A stretch of DNA of 6,200 nt from Bacteroidales bacterium (GTDB lineage Bacteria > Bacteroidota > Bacteroidia > Bacteroidales > WCHB1-69): the NCBI GenBank assembly GCA_031273515.1, contig JAISRU010000248.1:1-6200 (forward strand), in the 5' to 3' direction. The notes under the pieces were generated by a model. It was not told the DNA's origin, did not search any database, and saw only the letters and a list, made by a program, of their open reading frames with translations. Made by a program: the position numbers and the translations under genes. Shown here in pieces: positions 1 to 4,971 of this stretch. How positions within the stretch are numbered: the stretch's first letter is position 1; each line of letters opens with the position of its first letter.

Positions 1-124
1 GGTTCAGCCCGACGTTCGCAAAGGTCTGGACAAAAGTGGAATTTCCCTGCTGATCGGAGATGCTAATATCTTTGACAACTTCGACGCAGCATTGCTGAAT
101 GCAAAAAAATATATCCAAAGATAA
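1..124 (+). CDS. C-terminal end of a SulP-family anion transporter (STAS domain tail), partial
   Basis: An open frame enters the window from the left, in the frame starting at base 2, and gives 40 residues before the TAA at 122-124. The peptide contains VRKGLDKSG, then IGDANIFDNFDAAL, then NAKKYIQR. This is the pattern at the end of the STAS domain that closes SulP-type (SLC26-like) inner-membrane anion permeases: a 'V+K.L+KSG' helix, then 'IG..NIF..+D.AL..A'. In that family the STAS domain is cytoplasmic and follows a block of membrane helices, which would lie to the left of this window. The substrate (sulfate, bicarbonate or other) cannot be judged from this tail. A stand-alone STAS or anti-sigma-antagonist-like protein is possible but less likely. 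The gene converges on the minus-strand cluster, and I see no clear plus-strand terminator after it. Confidence 0.7.
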   Translation, partial: VQPDVRKGLDKSGISLLIGDANIFDNFDAALLNAKKYIQR

Positions 125-163
125 TAGAGAATCGAGAATTTTTAGTCATCCATTCGGATGAGG

Positions 164-197
164 AAAAAAAACGCAATGACGGCATTGATATTTGCGT
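164..197 (-). terminator. Intrinsic terminator of the minus-strand gene cluster
   Basis: Read on the minus strand, downstream of the radical SAM stop codon, the sequence can fold in two ways just before a run of eight T (bases 171-164). One is a 6-bp stem, ACGCAA (197-192) with TTGCGT (176-171), that abuts the T run. The other is a compact hairpin, CAATG-CCGT-CATTG (187-174), followed by CG and the T run. Both place a stem next to a U tract, as in a rho-independent terminator. The stems are short and only moderately GC-rich, so its strength is uncertain. The site lies 19 bases or more past the stop codon at 216-218 and would also keep transcription from running into the convergent transporter gene. 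Confidence 0.6.
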
Positions 198-215
198 CCG
201 CAGGCAATTCTCAAT

Positions 216-995
216 TTAATAGACTTCTGTTTTGACGCCAAGTTGTTGGACTTTTCGTGCGATGAGGGTCAGGTCTTCGACGGAAATTTTTTCCAATTGA
301 CGTACAGGCGTAGCTCTGTCGATCGAATACAGAACAACCCGCTGTGGACGAATAACCGTCAGACGTTCCAACCATGCATTGACTTCGCTTTCTGTCGTAT
401 TGTCGACAAGAACGTCGTCGTCGAGTACGCCCCGTAAAAACAATGTCTGAATGGACAACCGTCCACCGAATTTTTGTAAATCAGCACAGATGTCGTCCAA
501 CCGCAAAAAAGCATACGACCTGTTTATCTGCTCAAACATGTATTGTGAACCTGCATCTAACTTCATCAGTGGATTGTCAATAGTCAACAGCGCTTCCAAG
601 ACGTCTTTTCGGTGTAGCTGCGTCGAATTGGAAAGACAGGTGATAATGGTCTGAGGAAAATACAAATCCCTCAACCGCATAATCTCCTGATTAATCGCTG
701 CAAATTGCGGATGTAGCGTAGGTTCTCCGTTTCCTGCGTAAGTGATACTGTCAATGACGGTATTTTCCCTGTGCATCTTTTGAAAATGTTCCCGCAGAAC
801 AGGGATGATTTCGTTTGCAGACAGCAGTCCTGAAGACTGGATTTTATCTGTTTCTCCCCATCCGCATTCGCAATAAATGCAGTTCATTGAACAGACTTTC
901 TTATTCTCCGGCAAAAGATTTATCCCCAATGATCTCCCCAAACGCCGACTGTGAAGGGGTCCAAATATGATTTTATGAAACAATAATGATGACAT
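216..995 (-). CDS. Radical SAM protein, COG0731-like, function unknown
   Basis: This is a 259-residue radical SAM enzyme. The cluster-binding motif CX3CX2C is seen as C35-SMN-C39-IY-C42 and would hold the [4Fe-4S] cluster that cleaves S-adenosylmethionine. A further cysteine, C44, follows (YCECGWG). Before it lies FGPLHSRRLGRSLGIN (residues 11-26), the signature of the COG0731 group (relatives of the wyosine/tRNA-imidazoG37 synthetase TYW1). A GGE-like SAM-binding motif is seen as AGNGEPTLHP (87-96). No flavodoxin domain or extra cysteine-rich C-terminal domain is present, so this is a compact, single-domain protein. The bacterial members have no assigned reaction that I know of, and wyosine synthesis itself should not be assumed. 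It starts at the ATG at 993-995, with no Shine-Dalgarno sequence. It is the last gene of the cluster, 27 bases after the DUF3352-like gene, and ends before the terminator at 164-197. The superfamily call is secure; the role is not known. Confidence 0.88.
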   Translation of the reverse strand: MSSLLFHKIIFGPLHSRRLGRSLGINLLPENKKVCSMNCIYCECGWGETDKIQSSGLLSANEIIPVLREHFQKMHRENTVIDSITYAGNGEPTLHPQFAAINQEIMRLRDLYFPQTIITCLSNSTQLHRKDVLEALLTIDNPLMKLDAGSQYMFEQINRSYAFLRLDDICADLQKFGGRLSIQTLFLRGVLDDDVLVDNTTESEVNAWLERLTVIRPQRVVLYSIDRATPVRQLEKISVEDLTLIARKVQQLGVKTEVY

Positions 996-1003
996 AATTC
1001 GCT

Positions 1004-1039
1004 TTTTGCAAAAGTATATTTTTTATCGCATTCGAAAAA
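1004..1039 (-). promoter_or_regulatory. Candidate Bacteroidota-type promoter for the radical SAM gene, overlapping a palindrome
   Basis: On the minus strand, TACTTTTG (1016-1009) matches the Bacteroidota -7 consensus TAnnTTTG exactly. About 19 bases upstream is TTTT (1039-1036), three of four bases of the -33 element TTTG. The -7 box overlaps a perfect 10-base palindrome, TTTTGCAAAA (1004-1013), that could be an operator. Transcription would start only a few bases before the ATG at 995, so the leader would be very short. The upstream part lies inside the end of the preceding gene. This is a pattern match and could be chance in A/T-rich sequence. Confidence 0.3.
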
Positions 1040-2543
1040 CAATCTTCGTCAATAAAATCGAATCGGAAGCCGGATACATCTGCATTTGAATGGTTTGTAT
1101 GTTTTCTTCGTATCGTTTTCGAGAAAGATTATTCGTTGGTTCGCTCTGTGTAAGTGAAAAATCGTAATAATAAAATAAATTCGCCCTGTTCGGAAAATAA
1201 GCCCGCAAAGCCTGACGCAATGTCGCATTTTGAAAGGTCTTATTGCTCCGTATCTTAGCTACATAATTCAGTATGCCTTCTTTTGTATCCGCAAAGACAA
1301 TGTAATCATCTATAATGGTATAATATTCCGGTTGCGTCAGATAAGCCATGCCCGTTTCGGCAAAGACAAAGTCAGGCAAATGAATATGACCAATCAGCAA
1401 AGAACCTGAATGTAAAGTATCCAGCAGATAATGATTGTCCGAAAAAGAACTGACCAACGAATTGAACAAGTGAAACGAAGCCTCCGAGCTGTTTGCAGAA
1501 TGAATAACCAAATAATGAAACGCTTCCGTATCCTTTTCCCGTATCTCGAAGCTGAGCATCTGCAGAGGATACATCAGTTCCAGAAAATCTTCCGACGTCC
1601 GCACGGCTGATCTTATCTTTTTCCAGTCTTGAGCGGTGTTTGCCTTAATCGACAGTATGTTGTTAGCGTCGACGGGCAATATTTTCAGGAAATCGACTTG
1701 ATGTTTTTGATGCAACAGCAATTGCGCCGTCGGAACAGAAACCGTAATCCCTGTATATCCCGACAACAGAATATCTCGGTTTTTTGTTTCCATATCGTAG
1801 ACCGACCATACGCAGGGGGACAACCATTGAGGCAGCGCCGTTTTCGCTCCCGCTTTCCGTAATTTCTCTTTCAGACAGGGAATAAAATAGCGATACTGTA
1901 TGGCAAGAAGCACCTTTGCCTTTTCATTTCTTCTGTTGAGGGAAAAATCGGGAATTGCCGACAATGTATCTTCTTTCGTTTCAAGTCTGTTTATTGCCAG
2001 ACGCATCAGTTTTTCGCTGAAAGTAAGTAATAATAAACCGTTGTGAACATTCAAAAACAGGGATTTGTCTTCTATCTGCAACTGATAAACCGTATTGTCT
2101 TTGTAGATATGGTTTTTCGACGGATAAGCGGCGCAGACTACACGAAACATGTCGGACAATAATTTATTATACCGCTTTGTTGTTTCAACGACAAACAATA
2201 ATTCTTCATTTTCGTCGACATGCAGGGATATATACAAAGACGAATTTTCGGCAAGTTTTTTCCATTGTTCTTTCAATAAAACATGATTGAACAGGAGATT
2301 GATTTGCTCGACAGAAGACGAAGAAAACAAAACGGGAAAGAAGTTTTGCTGTTTTTGGTAGAAATCCAGCATATCTTTTGTCCGGACTCCTTTTGCCGTC
2401 AAAGCCGCATTGTCGGGAATTGCTCTAAGAGCCGTTTCTTGAGGCAACTCCAAATAACGACAGGCGCGATAAAGTATCATCGACAGCAACAAAATAACGA
2501 CAATCAGACAAAACAACAGAAAAACACGTGTGAACAGTTTCAT
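1023..2543 (-). CDS. Membrane-anchored DUF3352-like protein, function unknown
   Basis: This 506-residue protein has a single N-terminal hydrophobic segment (about residues 5-25, FTRVFLLFCLIVVILLLSMI) after a basic start, with no lipobox. It is most simply a signal anchor with the rest outside the cytoplasm. The long remainder has no catalytic motif that I recognise. It alternates short hydrophobic strands and polar loops, for example IPDNAALTAKG (42-52), DILLSGYTGI, then a 'KILPVDANNILSIKA' segment, and a strand-like end, SILLTKIVFRMR. This order resembles the DUF3352-like proteins often found near rnhB in Bacteroidales. That match is from memory and not searched. The ATG at 2541-2543 lies 3 bases after the rnhB stop codon, which points to co-transcription and possibly coupled translation. 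No function can be given. The reading frame is intact with no sign of decay. I am sure of the gene and moderately sure of the family. Confidence 0.8.
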   Translation of the reverse strand: MKLFTRVFLLFCLIVVILLLSMILYRACRYLELPQETALRAIPDNAALTAKGVRTKDMLDFYQKQQNFFPVLFSSSSVEQINLLFNHVLLKEQWKKLAENSSLYISLHVDENEELLFVVETTKRYNKLLSDMFRVVCAAYPSKNHIYKDNTVYQLQIEDKSLFLNVHNGLLLLTFSEKLMRLAINRLETKEDTLSAIPDFSLNRRNEKAKVLLAIQYRYFIPCLKEKLRKAGAKTALPQWLSPCVWSVYDMETKNRDILLSGYTGITVSVPTAQLLLHQKHQVDFLKILPVDANNILSIKANTAQDWKKIRSAVRTSEDFLELMYPLQMLSFEIREKDTEAFHYLVIHSANSSEASFHLFNSLVSSFSDNHYLLDTLHSGSLLIGHIHLPDFVFAETGMAYLTQPEYYTIIDDYIVFADTKEGILNYVAKIRSNKTFQNATLRQALRAYFPNRANLFYYYDFSLTQSEPTNNLSRKRYEENIQTIQMQMYPASDSILLTKIVFRMR

Positions 2544-2546
2544 TTT

Positions 2547-3146
2547 TTACAAATTTAGACTCAGTTGCAAAGGCAATAAAGTGAACGATTTACGATGATG
2601 AATACATGCGCCGTAGCGTAAAATAGCCGCGCGGTGTTCAGGGGTCGGATAGCCTTTGTTTTTATGCCATCCATAGTGAGGATACAGACATGAGAGTTGT
2701 TCCATATAGTCATCTCTGCAGGTTTTTGCCAGCACGGAAGCCGCAGCAATGGACAAATAAACGGCGTCCCCTTTGATGATGCACAAATGAGGAATATCCG
2801 TTTGATTTTTAAACCGATTTCCATCAATAAGCAAACAGTCGGGACGCATTTTCAATTGTTCCACCGCCAAATTCATGGCTTTAAAGGATGCATTTAAAAT
2901 GTTGACGGCGTCTATTTCGGCAGCTTCCACTTTTGCCACCGCCCATGTCAGCGCATTGGTTTCGATTATTGTGCGCAGTTCTTTGCGTTGTTTCGCTGTC
3001 AGCGTTTTACTGTCGTTGATGTCGTGATTTGAAAAGTCGTTCGGGAAAATCACAGCTGCGGCAAATACGGGTCCTGCCAGACAACCTCTTCCCGCTTCGT
3101 CGCAACCTGCTTCTATTCTGCCCGATGTATGGTATTGTTTCAGCAT
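2547..3146 (-). CDS. rnhB: Ribonuclease HII
   Basis: This 199-residue protein is a full-length type 2 RNase H, a cytoplasmic metal-dependent endonuclease that cuts the RNA strand of RNA-DNA hybrids. In ribonucleotide excision repair it nicks at single ribonucleotides embedded in DNA. All expected motifs are visible: GCDEAGRG (14-21) with catalytic D16 and E17 and the GRG loop that reads the 2'-hydroxyl; AGPV (24-27); DSKTLT (45-50); LIDGN with D108; KGD with D127; and the C-terminal HRKSF (184-188). The four acidic residues match the DEDD set of the family (D16, E17, D108 and D126 in E. coli). The start ATG (3144-3146) lies inside the end of rsmE, a 7-base overlap. An AGGAAG stretch 5-10 bases before this ATG could act as a Shine-Dalgarno sequence, which is unusual among the genes here. 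The DUF3352-like gene follows after 3 bases. Confidence 0.96.
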   Translation of the reverse strand: MLKQYHTSGRIEAGCDEAGRGCLAGPVFAAAVIFPNDFSNHDINDSKTLTAKQRKELRTIIETNALTWAVAKVEAAEIDAVNILNASFKAMNLAVEQLKMRPDCLLIDGNRFKNQTDIPHLCIIKGDAVYLSIAAASVLAKTCRDDYMEQLSCLYPHYGWHKNKGYPTPEHRAAILRYGACIHHRKSFTLLPLQLSLNL

Positions 3147-3871
3147 TTGTCTTCCTGTTCATCATTAATTATCCGAACGGTCGAACAGGCATGGATTGCC
3201 GCTGTTTCCGTCCGCAAACGAAATTCTCCCAACGAAACGACAACATATCCGCAATCGACAGCACGACGTACTTCTTCCGCTGTAAAATCTCCTTCGGGAC
3301 CAATCAGAATATAAGTGTCTGTTTTCGGAGCGCAGACCGTCTGCAACAGCACTGGCGTTTGTTCGACATTCCCGCAAAAGGCAATGAATTTCTGCGCCGA
3401 AATCGCTTGAGTCTTTTGCAGAAAATCGTCAAAGCGGATACAGGCAGAAAAAGCGGGCAAATCGATATGTAAAGATTGTTTCATTGCCGATATCATCAGT
3501 CGTTCGATGCGGTCGGATTTTATCTGAGTTCGTTCGGAATGTTTGCATATCAGAGTCGTTATTTCGCTTATGCCTATTTCGACAGCTTTTTCGACAAACC
3601 ATGCTATACGATCTGTATTTTTAGTCGGCGAAACCGCTATGTGCAAATAATACGGCAGACGTTTATAGTCTTCCACTTTCGACATGACTTTCAAAACGCA
3701 GGCTTTACTGTTGTTGTCGATCATTTCGGCTTTGTACAGATTTCCTTTCCCGTCCGTTATATGGACCTCATCTCCTGTTTGCAGTCGCAAGGATTTGATG
3801 CAATGTCGCGATTCCTGTTCATCTAATACATGAACGGATGCTATCGGCGTCGAAGAATAAAAAAGATACAT
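3140..3871 (-). CDS. rsmE: 16S rRNA (uracil-1498-N3)-methyltransferase
   Basis: RsmE is a SPOUT-class (trefoil-knot) methyltransferase that uses S-adenosylmethionine to methylate N3 of U1498 in 16S rRNA, in the decoding region of the small subunit. From the ATG at 3869-3871 it is 243 residues. An N-terminal PUA-like RNA-binding part holds 'RHCIKSLRLQTGDEV' and 'DGKGNLYKAE'. It is followed by SPTKNTDRIAWFVEKAVEIG and SERTQIKSDRIERL, then the two knot motifs that bind SAM: ILIGPEGDFTAEE and LGEFRLRTETAAI near the C-terminus. A TTG two codons upstream (3875-3877) is also in frame, but the ATG gives the N-terminus MYLFYSS, which fits the 'M-H/Y-L/V-FY' start usual for Bacteroidales RsmE, so I chose it. 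It overlaps rnhB by 7 bases (ATGCTGA), which suggests coupled translation. The repeat element at 3891-4086 ends 19 bases before its start. I see no promoter matching the Bacteroidota consensus in that short gap. Confidence 0.95.
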   Translation of the reverse strand: MYLFYSSTPIASVHVLDEQESRHCIKSLRLQTGDEVHITDGKGNLYKAEMIDNNSKACVLKVMSKVEDYKRLPYYLHIAVSPTKNTDRIAWFVEKAVEIGISEITTLICKHSERTQIKSDRIERLMISAMKQSLHIDLPAFSACIRFDDFLQKTQAISAQKFIAFCGNVEQTPVLLQTVCAPKTDTYILIGPEGDFTAEEVRRAVDCGYVVVSLGEFRLRTETAAIHACSTVRIINDEQEDKC

Positions 3872-3891
3872 GTTCAAGCGGTTTTATAGGT

Positions 3892-3909
3892 TTTGTCTGA
3901 ACTCTGATT
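3892..3909 (+). repeat. Left terminal inverted repeat of the intergenic element
   Basis: TTTGTCTGAACTCTGATT is complementary over all 18 bases to 4068-4086, with a single unpaired A (4079 or 4080) in the right arm. In RNA the two arms could close a large loop of about 158 bases. Confidence 0.75.
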
Positions 3910-3929
3910 AACATGACTATCTTTTAGCA

Positions 3930-4002
3930 CACAGATGACACAGATTAAACAGATTTACACAGATTTTCTTTCCCGCAGAATACCGCAGATTTCCGCAGAT
4001 TC
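3930..4002. repeat. Seven CAGA-core units at 9-10 base spacing
   Basis: CAGA occurs at 3932, 3941, 3950, 3960, 3976, 3986 and 3996. The steps are 9, 9, 10, 16, 10 and 10 bases. The first four are mostly of the form (CA)CAGATT and the last three CCGCAGAT, so two related unit families sit side by side, separated by a pyrimidine-rich stretch (TTTTCTTTCC, 3964-3973). A step of 9-10 bases is close to one helical turn. The units are not long or identical enough to be a CRISPR array. Confidence 0.8.
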
Positions 4003-4011
4003 TTTTTATTT

Positions 4012-4073
4012 AATCCTGTAAATCCTGATTCAGACAATTTTAATCATGTTCATCATTTAATCAGATAAATCAG
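4012..4073. repeat. ATC-core units at 8-9 base spacing
   Basis: AATCCTG occurs at 4012 and 4021. ATC cores then recur at 4043, 4052, 4060 and 4069, the last two as AATCAG. Between the two groups is ATTCAGACAA (4028-4037), which on the minus strand reads TTGTCTGAAT, the same word that opens the terminal repeats. This makes the right half of the element look modular. Confidence 0.65.
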
Positions 4074-4086
4074 AGTTCAAGACAAA
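4068..4086 (-). repeat. Right terminal inverted repeat of the intergenic element
   Basis: On the minus strand this reads TTTGTCTTGAACTCTGATT, the partner of 3892-3909 with one extra T. It stops one base short of the folD stop codon (4088-4090), so it begins immediately after the folD coding region. Confidence 0.75.
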
Positions 4087-4087
4087 T

Positions 4088-4969
4088 TCAATTTTCAATT
4101 AATTTTTTATATGCTTTCAGGGTGTTTATTATCAGACCTGCGATTGTCATCGGACCCACTCCACCGGGGACGGGGGTAATATATTTACATAATGGAGCGA
4201 CCTCGTCAAATTTAACATCTCCTTTTAGACTGTACCCCGATTTTTTACTCGGATCGCTTATTCGATGCATTCCCACATCGATAACTGTTGCTCCTTCTTT
4301 TATGTATTGTCCTGTGATCATCTCGCATTGTCCGACAGCCACAATCAGAATGTCCGCCGTCTTGCAGATTTCAGACAGATTTCTTGTTTTACCATGACAG
4401 AGCGTAACCGTACAATTGGCATTCTTTGCATTGCGGGAAAGCAAAATACTCACAGGCGTTCCCACGATATTGCTTCTTCCCACGACAACACAATGTTTGC
4501 CTTCTGTGTCAATATTGGTTTTTTCCAAAAGCATGCTGATTCCCATTGGCGTCGCCGGAAGATAAGTCGGCTGACCCAATACCATTCTGCCGACATTCAC
4601 AGGATGAAATCCGTCTACGTCTTTTTGCGGACAAACAGCAGCTATTACCTTCGATGTATTGATATGTCGAGGCAAAGGCAACTGAACAATCAAGCCGTCT
4701 ATTTCATCATCGTTATTGATAAAGTTTATGGTCTTCAACAGTTCTTCTTCGGTGATATTTTCCGGCATTTTGTATACGGACGAAAGCATTCCCACCTCCG
4801 CACAGGATTTTTCCTTATTGGCGACATAAGTTTCACTTGCAGGATCGTTGCCTACCAACAGGGCTGCCAGATGAGGAGGACGTCCTCTTTCTTCCCGTAA
4901 TTTTTGTACTTCTTCGGCGATCTCCATTTTGATTTGCGCCGCTATTTCTTTACCGTTTATCAGTTCCAT
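4088..4969 (-). CDS. folD: Bifunctional methylenetetrahydrofolate dehydrogenase / methenyltetrahydrofolate cyclohydrolase
   Basis: FolD interconverts 5,10-methylene-, 5,10-methenyl- and 10-formyl-tetrahydrofolate in the cytoplasm, using NADP+ in most bacteria, and so supplies one-carbon units for purines and formyl-methionyl-tRNA. The 293 residues match the usual family length. Visible motifs are ETYVANKEKSC (46-56) with Y48 and the catalytic lysine K52, VQLPLP (95-100), DVDGF (117-121), the Rossmann stretch VVGRSNIVGTP (162-172), and PVPGGVGPMT (266-275). The cyclohydrolase and dehydrogenase residues expected in the shared site are therefore present. CHGKT (191-195) has G where many relatives have S, probably a minor variant. 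The ATG at 4967-4969 is 2 bases after the ffh stop codon, so the two are almost certainly co-transcribed. No Shine-Dalgarno sequence precedes it. Its last codons lie over a TTCAATT tandem (4087-4100), and the repeat element follows directly. Confidence 0.97.
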   Translation of the reverse strand: MELINGKEIAAQIKMEIAEEVQKLREERGRPPHLAALLVGNDPASETYVANKEKSCAEVGMLSSVYKMPENITEEELLKTINFINNDDEIDGLIVQLPLPRHINTSKVIAAVCPQKDVDGFHPVNVGRMVLGQPTYLPATPMGISMLLEKTNIDTEGKHCVVVGRSNIVGTPVSILLSRNAKNANCTVTLCHGKTRNLSEICKTADILIVAVGQCEMITGQYIKEGATVIDVGMHRISDPSKKSGYSLKGDVKFDEVAPLCKYITPVPGGVGPMTIAGLIINTLKAYKKLIEN

Positions 4970-4971
4970 TA

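Larger units (their letters stand above)
3891..4086. repeat. Intergenic repeat element with terminal inverted repeats, filled with 9-10 base degenerate units
   Basis: The 216-base gap between rsmE and folD contains no gene. Nearly all of it is one composite repeat bounded by an imperfect inverted repeat (3892-3909 and 4068-4086). Inside are four families of short units. Named on the plus strand they are CACAGAT(T) units (3930-3965), CCGCAGA units (3973-4001), AATCCTG units (4012-4027) and AATCA(T/G) units (4042-4073). The element runs to one base before the folD stop codon and ends 19 bases before the rsmE ATG. It encodes no protein that I can support and has no U-tract terminator. From memory, similar mosaics of 'CACAGATTACACAGATT' and 'AATCCTGTAAATCCTG' words are scattered between genes in many Bacteroidota and other environmental bacteria. 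Their role is not known to me. Confidence 0.8.

Noticed and set aside
116..123. TATCTTTG on the minus strand, matching TAnnTTTG
   Set aside because: It is within the end of the transporter gene, points away from any minus-strand start in the window, and has no -33 partner that I can support.
2550..2571. TAAATTTG on the minus strand just before the DUF3352-like gene, resembling a -7 promoter box
   Set aside because: It is within the last codons of rnhB. The nearest TTTG (2571-2568) is only about 10 bases upstream, not about 19, and the start would fall at or inside the ATG.
3029..3472. A 147-codon plus-strand open frame across the rnhB-rsmE junction
   Set aside because: It is antisense to two confidently identified genes and has no recognisable motif; its openness follows from the codon use of the opposite strand.
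3930..4073. Possible CRISPR array
   Set aside because: The units are 9-10 bases, degenerate and without spacers of constant length, and no cas gene is present.
3891..4086. Possible riboswitch or small RNA gene
   Set aside because: I recognise no conserved core, and apart from the terminal arms the sequence is low-complexity repeat. No promoter or U-tract terminator marks a separate transcript.
4265..4900. A 211-codon open frame on the plus strand opposite folD
   Set aside because: It lies wholly antisense to a well-supported folD, has an irregular composition rich in H, R, C and F, and shows no family motif. It is a shadow frame.
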